DNA of 64,000 nt, from positions 566,962,406 to 567,026,405 of the forward strand of contig OY856410.1 of the NCBI GenBank assembly GCA_963693085.1. The letters are read 5' to 3'. The position numbers were made by a program, and so were the translations under genes. The notes under the pieces were generated by a model, which was not told where the DNA came from, did no database searches, and saw only the letters and a program-made list of their open reading frames with translations. The DNA comes from Alisma plantago-aquatica (lineage: Eukaryota; Streptophyta; Magnoliopsida; Alismatales; Alismataceae). Below, in pieces: positions 27,109 through 36,564 of this stretch (its first letter is position 1; each line of letters opens with the position of its first letter).

Positions 27109-27330
27109 TTAAGCGCAATAGATGTGGTATTTTTTTGTCCTCGCCTGCCGGCAGCGGTAGCATGAGATGAACATTGGGATCTCGTCCATGGATGTGTTGG
27201 GTTTACTAGAGTGCAGCATCCTGGTGAACCCACCCATGTGTGACATGGGCCTGTCTTTGTGCTTCTTGTACACCACGCCCGTCGCCATCGACATTGTGTG
27301 GAATTATAAATCAAATCCATCAGGCATTTC
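27109..27330 (-). pseudogene. Hydroxyproline O-arabinosyltransferase (HPAT)-like fragment
   Basis: On the minus strand the open frame 27294-27109 reads VVYKKHKDRPMSHMGGFTRM, then LHSSKPNTSMDEIPMFI. The GGFTR(I/M)LHSG and MDEIPTF signatures are those of plant HPAT-family Golgi glycosyltransferases, which add arabinose to hydroxyproline in cell-wall proteins and peptide hormones (recalled family knowledge). After about 27150 the frame degenerates (CRQARTKKYH). Only a short exon piece is present, oriented opposite to the ABCB and kinase pieces. It is too short to be functional. No search was possible. Confidence 0.6.
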
Positions 27331-27470
27331 TTCGAGCATATGCATAGCACGCCCAAAGAGTCCAATCCTAGGACATATTCTGAAGATTACCAAGTGATCT
27401 GGAAAGGGAGAAAAGTTTAGATTAATCGGTATTGTCCGAGTATACAGACATGTTAAACAAATCTTGCAAG
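27331..27470. other. Spacer between captured fragments in element H
   Basis: No motif recognised. The minus strand reads EEMPDGFDL just upstream of the HPAT-like piece, which may be part of the same or another captured exon. Confidence 0.4.
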
Positions 27471-27474
27471 AGTA

Positions 27475-27790
27475 ACACGAGGCCTATGCTGAGGCATAGT
27501 AGAAGAGTGGGTAACCTTTGTCCCTAACGAGCCAGCCGACGATGCTAAATATGAGCGTGGCATAGGAAGGGATTCAGTCAATTTTCAGGAACCGTCGCAC
27601 GGTGGCGAGGTCGGGCCGGAACAGGTTATCTTCGAAGCCGTTGAGGATGACATGGACATGTCTGGATGGGATTTGGTAGACGTCGTGGAGCATTTTTCCA
27701 CCAGAGCTATTGATGGTGATGTGGTGGGCGTAGTTTTGGAAGAACCATATCTCGGCCAGAAGGTTGACGACAAGGACCAGAAGCAAATCA
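27475..27790 (-). pseudogene. GT4-type glycosyltransferase fragment
   Basis: The minus-strand open frame within 27888-27574 contains AEIWFFQNYAHHITINSSGG, KMLHDVYQIP, HVHVILNGFEDNLFRPDL and RRFLKI, followed after a stop by IFSIVGWLVRDKGYPLFY. This is the pattern of plant family-4-like glycosyltransferases: a donor-domain start with xxHVILNGVDE, then GRLV(R/K)DKGHPLL. Substitutions and a stop near 27574 show decay. The upstream, opposite-strand MAPKKK piece begins at about 27790, so two genes from different sources abut here. Confidence 0.65.
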
Positions 27791-28290
27791 GGACATACAC
27801 CAAGTGTGCCGCGATGGGGCTCTGTGACCTCCACTCCGCCAGGTTCATCCACGGCGACGTCAAGGGAAGGAACCTCCTCGTCGGCCACGATGAAGGTACT
27901 GCCAAGCTCGCCGACCTCGTTTCCTCTAGTAGGATCGAAATTAACAATATAGGCGGGTGACGCCTGATCCAGGGTATTCCTCTGTGGATGGTGCCGGAAG
28001 TCGTGAGGGGCGAGGCACCAACGCCCGCCTCAGACATCTGGTCACTGGGATGCACAGTCATCGAGATGGCAATAGCGAGGGCTCCATGGAGCGTATAGGG
28101 GCTTCCGGCATGCGACCCCGCCACCGCCCTGTTCCAGATCGCGTTCAACTCTGGAGTCCCAGCGTTCCCCGCTGGGATGTCGAGCATCAGGAATGATTTC
28201 CTCAGTAAGTGCCTAAAGAGGGACCCCGCCCAGAGGTGGAGTTGCGAGCAGCTTCTTCAACACCCATTCCTTGCTGTGGAGATTTATAAA
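27790..28290 (+). pseudogene. MAPKKK17/18-like protein kinase fragment
   Basis: C-lobe of a Ser/Thr kinase. It opens with the helix before the catalytic loop (GLCDLHSARFIHGDVKGRN; the HGDVKGRN loop replaces HRDVKxxN as in plant MAPKKK17/18-type kinases), then LLVG and KLADL where LADFG is expected. A garbled activation segment with a stop at about 27958 follows, then GIPLWMVPEVVRGEAPTPAS (APE changed to VPE), DIWSLGCTVIEMA, FQIAFNSGVPAFPAGMSSI and FLSKCLKRDPAQRW to QHPFL. The N-lobe (ATP-binding) is absent. Stops, a frameshift and loss of the DFG motif make it non-functional. It ends just before the right terminus of element H. Confidence 0.85.
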
Positions 28291-28360
28291 AGTATGCCAC
28301 CGCTATTCAGGACACGGGTAGCATTTGATACGTACCCTCGCGGGCAATGAATACGTACCC

Positions 28361-28729
28361 ATATATATATATATGTATAAGTGTATATATATCTACATAC
28401 ATACACATATAAATATATACATACATATATATGATATATATACAAACATATATACACATATTTATACAAATAAATATATGTATATATCTATATATATAAA
28501 TATATGTATATATATGTATTCATATATATATATATATATATATTCATATATACATATATATATATGTATATATGTATGTGTATATATTCATATATATATA
28601 TATTCATATATATATATATGTATATATGTATGTGTATATATAATAATATATATGCGTAAATATGTACACTAGTGTATATATATATACATATATATACATA
28701 TATATACATATATATATACATATATATAT

Positions 28730-28796
<67 letters not shown>
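28361..28796. repeat. Complex (TA)n / TATATG / TACATA microsatellite
   Basis: About 435 bp of TA repeat interspersed with TATATG, TACATA and TATGTATG variants, pure only at the ends. It lies between element H and the right arm of the hAT-type element. Tyr-Ile open frames on both strands are artefacts. Confidence 0.95.
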
Positions 28797-28799
<3 letters not shown>

Positions 28800-29002
28800 T
28801 GCCCAGTTCAACTGGTTCAACTGGTCTGACTGCTAATCGCCTTATACTTTGGGGACTGCTTTGGTTTTTCCGGTTCAAAATTTTTTTGACGTCATACTGA
28901 CATCATTTCCGGTCCAACCGGTTCAACCACTCCGGTTGAACCCGGCTCAACCCGATCTAAGTCAACACTGGTCTGACCACCGGTCTGGTTTTTAAAACAT
29001 TG
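28797..29002. mobile_element. Right arm of the hAT-type element
   Basis: Rich in CCGGTT/AACCGG motifs like the left arm (20146-20330). It ends GGTTTTTAAAACATTG, the inverse of the left terminus, followed by the duplicated ACTTCAAC. Confidence 0.85.
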
Positions 29003-29340
29003 ACTTCAACTACAAGATCTCGATGAGTTACAACTGACTATGTATGAAAATGCACACATTTACAAGGAGTGTACACAAATGTGGCATGATGACCAACTGA
29101 AGAGGAAAGATCTGCAAGTCAAAGACCAAATATTACTATATAACTCTCATCTCTGCCTTTTTCCAAGAAAGCTCAAGACCCGATGGTTGGGTCCGTTCAT
29201 CATCAAACATATCTTCCCTCATGGAGCTGTTATAATTTGAAGCAATAAGATTGGAAAATTCATAATCAGTGACCAATTACTCCAACATTATTTCACTGTC
29301 ACTAATATATATGACAACCAACTGCTCCCACTTCCCTCAT
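29003..29340 (+). pseudogene. Athila-2 integrase C-terminal segment, continued
   Basis: Resumes exactly where 20145 stopped, after the duplicated ACTTCAAC. It has DLDELQLTMYENAHIYKE, MWHDDQLKRKDLQVKDQIL, FPRKLKTRWLGPFIIK and FPHGA, matching residues about 1730-1810 of the intact Athila ORF. Stops follow. Confidence 0.9.
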
Positions 29341-30757
29341 CAACATATCATGATTGATTTTTAGGCATCGAGCTCTCGACATTAAACAAAGACACTTCTC
29401 AGGAGGCAACCTGACTACTACTTTGATTTGTATTCTCTCTTACATTTTAGTTCATATTGAATTTAGTTAGTTAGTGCATCTCATGATAAGATAACTAGTT
29501 CTAAAAATCTTGATTTTAGGTGGATACCTCTTGCTGAATGGAGAGAAACCACATCTCATTGTCCAACCAACATAGTTCTCCCCCTCCATCTTGAATTTAG
29601 TGTTTGCTCTAGACGAGCAAATATCTAAGTTTGGGGTGGAGGGTGGGTGGTACATATTGTACTCTCTACCCACACCTATCTATTTGTAACTTATGATCTT
29701 GTAATTGCATACATGCATTGCATTTAGCTTATTTTTTCAAAATTTATTCTTTCTAGAGTAATCAAAGACACTATCTTGCCGACTTAGATTCAAATTTTCT
29801 ATTAGAATCCATGAATGTTGCATAAATAACTCCCCTTACTCGAAGAAACACCTCACAATGACCAAATTGTGAAACAATCAATAGTTAGAAATCACCTTGT
29901 GTAGCCTAGGAACCCAAACATCACGTTTCATTGGAAAAAATGGCAAGTTTTTGAGGAATTGAGACAGATCAAACACATCATTCTTGTAATTGACCTATGA
30001 AACAAATTCATGGAATAATCACTCTTTCCCTTCTCATGTCACCATTTGAGCATATTCGGACTGGAGAACAACCTGATGCACTGTATCGTAAATCAAGTTG
30101 CATGCTGATCTGACCCCTCTTCTATACTTCTTCTTCCATCTTCTTACCTTCCATCCATCAAATAGAAAATAAAAATCTATAAAAAGTGCCAAAGTCCAAT
30201 TTTGGAGTGGCACACCCCTCCTTTCTCTATTTGCTTCTTCCATACTCCTCTCTATCTAATAGGGGTGGACCGCCAACGAGAAACAATGCCAATGTGCTCA
30301 AAAAAATGGGGCAATATATGTATTTGCACAAATAAAAGCAATCTTGAGTCAAATAGAGGTGAGATTCACATCTTTTTTCTGCAACCCCCTTCTCTCCATT
30401 TTCTATCATGAGACACAATGAATGTCTAATTTTGATATCCTTTTCACACACCCCAGTGTTTGATAATTGCTTACTTATTGTTATGTAAGATTCTCTAAAA
30501 GCTCATGAAAACTCTTACATGTTCCTAGTATTGGGATTACCGGTGTAGAAGTTTTTTTGGGAAGCAAAATTAGAAAAGAAGATATGAGTACATGTGTTCG
30601 GTGGTCTTAGGAAGTTGGGCTACTTGGCCATATCATGTGTTACGAAAATGAGATGATGTGAAGGTGAGGTAATCACATTGGTCAAAAGTATTCATTTGGT
30701 TATTTTTCAGATATTTTGTTACTCGAGGACAAGCAACATTTAAGTTTGGGTTTTTTT
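29341..30757 (+). other. Athila-2 3' untranslated internal region
   Basis: Non-coding, collinear in landmarks with 42361-43831 of Athila-1: CTCTCGACATTAAACAAAG and GGAGGCAACCTGAC; GAGCAAATATCTAAGTTTGG with GGTGGAGGGTGGGTGGTAC; GTAAATCAAGTTGCATGCTG; and the final ACTCGAGGACAAGCAACATT with TAAGTTTGGG just before the LTR. No envelope-like ORF is seen. Confidence 0.8.
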
Positions 30758-30843
30758 TGATGAATGCATATTCATCCAAGTTTTAGTTGCATTTTTATCC
30801 TAGCTTTGGATTCATCTCCATCATTTTAGCTTAGAACTAGCTT
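30758..30843 (+). mobile_element. Athila-2 3' LTR, segment 1
   Basis: Starts TGATGAATGCATATTCATCC after the G/T-rich polypurine-like tract, matching the TGATGAGTGCATACTCATC start of the Athila-1 LTR. It is interrupted by the LINE at 30844. Confidence 0.8.
30825..30843. repeat. Target-site duplication of the LINE, left copy
   Basis: tttagcttagaactagctt, exactly repeated at 32924-32942. The 3' limit may be blurred by the adjoining poly-T. Confidence 0.95.
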
Positions 30844-32923
30844 TTTTTTTGGTCGGCGAAAAAACATGTTGCTATTAATGAGTCCAAAACTTTAGGTACA
30901 AGAGAATGTGCCCCATACAACCAGGATAGAATCCAGAGATATCAAGGTCCAACACATGGACCTCACAGACAAGAAAAGGAAAAGCATACATGAAAGCTAG
31001 GCTATCCTATACTATCCAACCTAATAACATCATCCCTGTTAACATGAAACCAGGGAAACAACTATCAATAACACCACCTTCAAAATGTGATCCCTAGCCT
31101 CAAGAACAAGGTGTAGTATACTAGACTAGCTAGAAATATCAAACCAAAGAAAACATCCAAATCCTCCTTAATGATCCAAAGGGCTTCCAAGCTGCAAGCT
31201 CTAGACCAAAAGCCATCAATGGCAACGAAAATAGACCCATAAATAGGGGCATGAGAACCTTCCTGTCTTCCTTATGCATTATAACCAACCCTAAAAGACA
31301 GGATTCCAGAAAGGCTTCAAATCCATGCTCACAGTTCAGTTCGAAGCATCTTCAGAACTCTTGAACAAGCATATGCCTCTAAGAAGCAACAGACCTAGAG
31401 TCATAGAGATGAAAGAGAATGTCTAACCGTCCTTCTTCCTTCCAGACTTCTTCTTCCTTTTAGACCAAGATTGGTCATAGTCCATGTACTTAGGGTCCCA
31501 TTGATCTGACTCAAAGTCAGAACCATTAGAACCCTCATCTTCAAAAAGGTTTTCCTTCCTGACCTGTTGTTGGGCAGAGAACTCACAGCTGCTCCATATT
31601 TTACTTGGCAGCCAAGACTCAGAAGTTGAAGCTTCCTTGCCGCTTCTGACTATCTCCAATTCCCAACCTAAATCCAAGACACCCAAGTTACAAATAGGAG
31701 AGGTGCCAACCATGTCGGGCTCTGCCATTTGGATCTCAACAGCTAGAGGTTGAGAGAATGAGGATTGTCGAGCACTTTCAATGACAATATCCTTAACCTG
31801 TTGAGAGATGAACTCCAGAAGTTTATTGTCTTGCTCTAGTTGGTTAACACGATCACTACTCTCAGGAACCATCTCGCTGACCTCCTTAGCAGGAATCGAC
31901 TCCTTGGCATTCTGTCGAGCAGCTACCTTGCCTAACCTGACCTGGATATCCTTTTCTGGTGGGGGCTTCCTCGGCTTCAGAGGACATGACATCCCTCTGT
32001 GCCCGAATCTCTTGCAACTAGGGAAGATAACCGGCCCAGCAATCAACTCCACCTTCAAGGTTTTCGGGGACGAATCCACCTCCACCATAGCTATTCTAGG
32101 GAGTTTGGCTTCACTGCAGACATCAACACAGACCAGAGCGTCACCAAGACAACCCACTACAGTCGTCTATACATCGAAATCTACTGGAACGCCGAGGGTA
32201 CTTGCAACTCTGGCTATGTGTTGCTTGGTCCACGGCAGACCAGCATTTTCAATCTTGACCTAGATAGGAGCACTCGAGAAAGAGAGAGGCTGAAGAGGTA
32301 GCCCTGGCTTCCACAAGTGAACAACTAGAAGGGATCCATCCATGAACCAGGGTGCTTCGTCAAGCACCCTCTCCTTTTCACTAACAGACGACAACTTCAC
32401 AACAAAGCCTTCACGTTCTTCAATGACTATCTCGACTGGGCCGCTAGGGCGCCACGCTCTCTGAATCCAGCTGCTGAGTTGGCCACTGAAAGCCTTCCTA
32501 TCTACAAATCAAATCGATATATACTCCTCCCATGTCGGTATTGAGCATTCCTGACTCGAGATTGACGCACATTTGACGCCATCCTTCAGCCCTGGTTCGA
32601 CGAACTCGACCAGATCCACATGAATCTCTTCTCTTCCTTGCTTGCTGGTGGCAAACTAGTTTGCAAGGTGAATGGGTCTAGGCCCTTCGATGGAGCAGCT
32701 CGAGGATGACCTGGAAGAGTTGGCGATGGCAGTGTCTTGGGCCCTAGCAGACGGAATCTCTGGGTGGTCACTGCTTCCTTCACCGACGACCTCTGGTTGG
32801 CCGAGTGGAGGAGCCAAAGATGGCTCAGCAGTAGATTTCCCCCTTCCTCCATGCACGCTGAATTTTCACCCTCACCCTCCTCTCCCCCGAGACATGATGG
32901 CGTCGATACACAAAAGTACTTAC
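30844..32923 (-). mobile_element. LINE copy carrying only ORF1
   Basis: Bounded by a perfect 19-bp direct repeat. Read on the minus strand it starts at 32923, has ORF1 from about 32895 to 31423, then about 570 bp of non-coding sequence ending in poly-A (poly-T at 30842-30850 on the plus strand). No endonuclease/reverse-transcriptase ORF2 is present, so it is an internally deleted or nonautonomous LINE. It is inserted in the Athila-2 3' LTR, which continues at 32943. Confidence 0.88.
31423..32895 (-). pseudogene. Plant LINE ORF1 (DUF4283 plus zinc-knuckle), four in-frame stops
   Basis: Minus strand. One frame can be followed from about 32856 to 31423, interrupted only by stops at about 32656, 32510, 32261 and 32168; the first codons from ATG 32895 need a frame shift. 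The order is a Ser/Pro-rich N-terminus; the DUF4283-like core with FVVKLSSVSEKERVLDEAPW and WFMDGSLLVVHLWKPG; PIWVKI-like segment (with a stop) and GLPWTKQHIARVASTLGVPV; GDALVCVDV; then FPSCKRFGHRGMSCP, a zinc knuckle whose first Cys is Phe; and a charged C-terminal tail with poly-Lys/Arg. The last 244 codons (32157-31423) are uninterrupted. ORF1 proteins of plant L1-type LINEs bind RNA. Confidence 0.85.
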
Positions 32924-32942
32924 TTTAGCTTAGAACTAGCTT
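32924..32942. repeat. Target-site duplication of the LINE, right copy
   Basis: Identical to 30825-30843. Confidence 0.95.
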
Positions 32943-33761
32943 GCATTTAGGTTTTATTTATTTTATGATAATGTATAAGGGTTTGAATCAAATTCATGAT
33001 TTTCATGACATGTTTGAACTTCATTACATGATAGGAGCGTAGGATGTGGTGGTCCCACTAATCGACTAGAGGGCCCAATTTTTTTTGATGAAATGGACCA
33101 TATATTCAATGATGCTATCCTCCATTGGTTGATGGAGTTTTTAGTGTCTAATACATTTGTTAAACCATAAATTTTCAATAATATGTCATGCCTTCAGTTG
33201 ATGGATCCTTCGACTGATGCTCCACCACATGCATTTGACCTCAGGCATATAGCCCCCCCTGGGGTGGACTTACATATGCCAATCCATTAGTTTGCATTGG
33301 GTCTAAATACCCATCAACTTACTCCACTCCACCCTTCCTTACGAATCCTAGTTCCCACTATCGATGTTTACCCAACATCACCTACTGAAGGAGATTCTGC
33401 ACTTGCCTTCTGATGGTGGCTCTGACTCATTCTTCCTATCGCTACACTGCTTTTTCCTTCTGATGACACCTATGCACCCAAAAACCAAAGTAAATTATGC
33501 CATGTATTTCAGTTCACACCTTATGATGGAGTTCATGCTTTGTCTTCCAATGATCGTATAACATTCACCTCCCAATGGATCATCTGCTTCATCATCCTAT
33601 GGCCATCCTATGTCCGTTTGCCTACCGATGGCACTGTTGAATGTTGCAAAATTCTTCATCTACTGATGGAGTTACTATAAATTGATGGCCCATCATATTC
33701 CATGCACTACTGCTGACTATTCACCTCCATGGAAGACAACACTTCACCTCTCGGTGGCTGG
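32943..33761 (+). mobile_element. Athila-2 3' LTR, segment 2, with degenerate repeat array
   Basis: Continues the Athila-2 LTR after the LINE up to the SIRE insertion. From about 33110 it holds many diverged units around a core (A/T)C(T/C)GATGG: TTGATGGAG, TTGATGGATCC, CTGATGGTGG, ATGATGGAG, CCGATGGCAC, ACTGATGGAG, TTGATGGCCC, TCGGTGGCTGG. In position this array equals the repeat array of the Athila-1 LTR, directly upstream of the TATA box. Confidence 0.7.
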
Positions 33762-34259
33762 TGTTGGATCTAGGGCTCTAGATGGGGGTGAATAGAGCTA
33801 CAAAATTTCTCACAAGATAGATTAGACCTTCAAATTATATCAAATTAAAACCAATATCTTAAGTGAAATTTGAAGTCCTAACTAAGAAGCATAGCAAGGA
33901 TGTGAGCGATTGATAGCAAGCACTTTACAAGGTCATGTAGAGTGGTTCCACTCTCCAAACTAGGAGAGAGTCAGTCCACTACCTACAAAGGTCAACCTCT
34001 AGGACTTTGAAAGTGCTTTTCTCTATATTATCACCAATAAGAGTTACAACACAAGACCAATAAAGGACTTACCCATCCAAGAATTAAGAATATCCCACCT
34101 TACCAAAGACTTACCCACTTTGCAAGAGTCTTCAGCCTTGTTCCAAGGTCTTACCCATTCTAGCATAAGTCTTCCTCCTTCAAGGACTTTTCCACTCTTC
34201 TTGGATCTTCAACCTTTGCCTTCTCCTTCACCTGGATAAGATCACCACCTCTTCATCAA
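33762..34259 (-). mobile_element. SIRE-1 3' LTR, first part on the plus map
   Basis: Begins TGTTGGATCTAGGGCTCTAG, matching the start of the LTR at 54525. Interrupted at 34260 by Athila-1; continues at 45467. The two parts plus one copy of the duplication total about 1465 bp, against 1464 bp for the other LTR. Left flank gctgg; right flank after 55988 is gctag, a 5-bp duplication with one difference. Confidence 0.88.
34255..34259. repeat. Target-site duplication of Athila-1, left
   Basis: atcaa, repeated at 45462-45466. The uninterrupted SIRE LTR at 54525-55988 has a single copy at the corresponding place. Confidence 0.85.
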
Positions 34260-34426
34260 CGAGTGCATACTCATCATGATTTTCAATTACCTTTTTGGAA
34301 CAATTTAATATCTATTCCACATCTTTTCACCCTAATATGAATCATAATGCACAAAACTACTCAGTGATTCAATAATCAAGGTTTTAACTAAATATCTTTC
34401 ATTTTATGCAGGTGTAGCAGGAAACT

Positions 34427-35195
34427 CCATGCAAACGGTCTCAAGACCGTTTGGATCCATGCGGTCTCAAGACCGTTTGCTGGAATACACAAAGAACAAG
34501 ACGAAACCAGTTGCCCAAGAAGTCCACGCGGTCTCAAGACCGTTTGGTCCCATGCGGTCCCAAGAACGTTTGGTCCCATGCGGTCCCAAGACCGTTTGGT
34601 CCCATGCGGTCCCAAGACCGTTTGGTCCCACGCGGTCTCAAGACCGTTTGGTCCCATGCGGTCCCAAGACCGTTTGGTCCCATGCGGTCCCAAGACCGTT
34701 TGGTCCCATGCGGTCCCAAGACCGTTTGGTCCCACGCGGTCCCAAGACCGTTTGGTCCCATGCGGTCCCAAGACCGTTTGGTCCCATGCGGTCTCAAGAC
34801 CGTTTGGTCCCATGCGGTCTCAAGACCGTTTGGTCCCATGCGGTCCCAAGACCGTTTGGTCCCATACGGTCCCAAGGCCGTTTGGTCCCAAACGGTCCCA
34901 AGACCGTTTGGTCCCGCGCGGTCCCAAGACCGTTTGGTCCCGCGCGGTCCCAAGACCGTTCGATGCAAGAGCAAGGATCGATTGAAGAACTAAAGCCACA
35001 CGACCACGCCAAATCCAGGACTGATCAAAGCAAGACCGTTTGGCGCTCAAACGACCTCCAAACCGTTTGATGCCCAAACGGTCTCAAGACCGTTTGGTGT
35101 CCAAGCGGTCTCAAGACCGTTTGGCGCCCAAACGGTCCCAAGACCGTTTGGCGCCCAAACGGTCTCCAAACCGTTTGGAGAAGATATTTCCAGCA
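34427..35195 (+). repeat. 26-bp palindromic tandem repeat array in the Athila-1 5' LTR
   Basis: Unit of the form CGGTCCCAAGACCGTTTGGT followed by CCCATG, about 17 near-exact copies from 34525 to 34965 with looser copies on both sides. Where the flank reads CCAAACGGTC the unit is a 10-bp-arm palindrome with GACCGTTTGG (for example near 35079, 35135). The 26-bp period cycles through all three frames and has no stop on either strand, which generates long spurious ORFs (up to 213 codons) on both strands. Confidence 0.95.
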
Positions 35196-35229
35196 ACTTA
35201 TCCAAACCGTTTGGGATCAGATCTGAAAC

Positions 35230-35237
35230 TATAAATA
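35230..35237 (+). promoter_or_regulatory. TATA box, Athila-1 5' LTR
   Basis: TATAAATA in gaaactataaatagacccc, directly downstream of the repeat array. Conserved in the 3' LTR at 44732. Confidence 0.75.
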
Positions 35238-35744
35238 GACCCCCAGGGTCCCCATTTCGAGGCATCGGTTCCGGACGCCGAAAGGCTGCCAGAGCACCAC
35301 ACCGATCAAGTTCCACTCCATCTACTGCTGGTGTTGCGTCCAAGGAGGCCAAGAAGAGGAAGAAGACGGCGCAAGGAGCGCATCTTCTTCACCGAGCTGC
35401 GTCCACCCTCTGCACCGAGCTCATGGCGGATCTATCTTTCTCTCCTATCCTTCTTGTATCTCGTATCATGAGCGAGTAGTCCTCTTTCGCTGGGGTGCGG
35501 GGACTAGCCCCGCTGCCCATGCAAACCATGTTCTTTTGTTAAACTTTCCATGGCAATGTATATAACTCTTCATTTTGTCGTTTATCGTTAAGCTTGCAGG
35601 TTGGTTATGTGCGTGTTTTCATCTTTGTGCTCCCTATGTTGCGATAACTTCAATGCATGGGTTCCTATGTTGCGATAACTTCAAGGCATGGGTTGGAACG
35701 TCGTTTAGCATGTTTGACCCTTGACGATAACTTCCGATGGGTTC

Positions 35745-36165
35745 CTTGAGGTCGTAAGTGTATGATCCGCGAGGGGACGAGCCATCTAGCCTTCGGTGAC
35801 GCTTCTGTGCGCCTAACGCCTGTATAGGGGGTTCACAACCTTAGTTGGATTTTGCATCATCTTGCTAAACGTCGATGTTTTCTCGCATGTCACCTTCCTG
35901 CTTGTTTATCGGTTAACGCGGCTGACTCCCAAACTAGAAATAGGATGGGATTTCATCGAGGTCGTAAGTGTATGATCCGTGAGGGGACGAGCCATCTAGC
36001 CTTCGGTGATGCTTCAGTGCGCCTAACGCCCGTATGGGGGGTTCACAACCTCCGTGGATTTCTGTATCTTCAGAGCCGTAAGACATGTGATCCGGATGGC
36101 GATGAGAAATCAGCTGCCTATGGTGATGCTTACGCGGACCTAACGCCCGTATGGGGGGTTCTGCA
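35745..36165 (+). repeat. Internal duplication in the Athila-1 5' LTR leader
   Basis: Two long copies (about 35749-35842 and 35959-36052) share GAGGTCGTAAGTGTATGATC, the GGGGACGAGCCATCTAGCC stretch and CCTAACGCC.GTAT.GGGGG, about 210 bp apart. A third partial copy (about 36118-36160) has GGTGATGCTTACGCGG and CTAACGCCCGTATGGGGGG. Confidence 0.85.
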
Positions 36166-36546
36166 GCAGCTCTATTTGGAGTGTTATATTGTGCCTGGTT
36201 TGTTTGCAAAAGAGTATGTTTGTGAGTGTAGCGGTGGTCAAACCCGGTACCATCCCAGCGATTCCATATCATTGATCTAAACCCATCTTTTATTCCGCAT
36301 TTACTTTCTTGCAATTAGTTTAATCAAACCAAAATCAACCAATTGTTCTAAATATTAGTTTTACTTGGGCTAGATCTAACTGACAAAGATTCTTAAAAAC
36401 GTTGTCCTTTGGGTTCGATCCTCAACTATACTGCGATAAGATCCGTCCGCTTGCGGGTGGTATTGTTGCACTTGGTTTTGGTAAAAGCTCGGGGATATAA
36501 ACCCCGAGTGAATTTGTTAGTGCATTCAAAAAGCCACATCAAATTC

Positions 36547-36564
36547 TGGCGCCGTTGCCGGGGA
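36547..36564 (+). promoter_or_regulatory. Primer-binding site, tRNA-Asp type
   Basis: TGGCGCCGTTGCCGGGGA, 5 bases after the 5' LTR end. It would pair with the 3' end of tRNA-Asp, the primer usual for Athila-group elements (established knowledge). Confidence 0.88.

Larger units (their letters stand above)
23897..28360 (+). mobile_element. Element H: 4.5-kb gene-capturing relative of copies A-G
   Basis: Bounded by (TA)n on both sides like the short copies. The left end GGTGTTCACTTATTGCTTGT and the right end read on the other strand (GGGTACGTATTCATTGCCCG, then CGAGGGTA) both resemble end 1 of the short copies (GTTCATTCATTGCCCG then CGCGGGTA). Inside are, in order, an unidentified GC-rich piece, an ABCB transporter fragment with introns, about 1.5 kb of GTTACTTTT-type repeats as in the short copies, an HPAT-like fragment (minus), a GT4 glycosyltransferase fragment (minus) and a MAPKKK fragment (plus). 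No transposase is present. The organisation is that of a Pack-type (gene-fragment-carrying) nonautonomous DNA element. Treating the whole as one element is inference from the matching ends, the flanks and the shared internal repeat. Confidence 0.65.
34260..36541 (+). mobile_element. Athila-1 5' LTR (2282 bp)
   Basis: Starts (C)GAGTGCATACTCATCATG, with T to C at the first base relative to the 3' LTR, and ends AAAAGCCACATCA. Contents in order: AT-rich start; 26-bp palindromic repeat array (34427-35195); TATA box 35230-35237; GC-rich transcribed leader; and a block with a repeated GAGGGGACGAGCCATCTAGC motif (35769 and 35979) that is missing from the 3' LTR. Otherwise nearly identical to the 3' LTR, so the insertion is recent. 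Confidence 0.92.

Noticed and set aside
31808..32301. Plus-strand ORFs of 100-151 codons opposite the LINE ORF1
   Set aside because: Shadows of the minus-strand ORF1, which has clear domain motifs.
34388..35070. Repeat proteins of 135-213 residues on both strands in the Athila-1 5' LTR (and the equivalents at 43960-44626)
   Set aside because: They follow from a 26-bp stop-free tandem repeat; each frame and strand gives a similar product, with no codon structure or start context.
35852..36280. 142-codon ORF in the Athila-1 5' LTR
   Set aside because: It lies in the duplicated leader segment of the LTR and is overlapped by another ORF on the opposite strand; no known domain.
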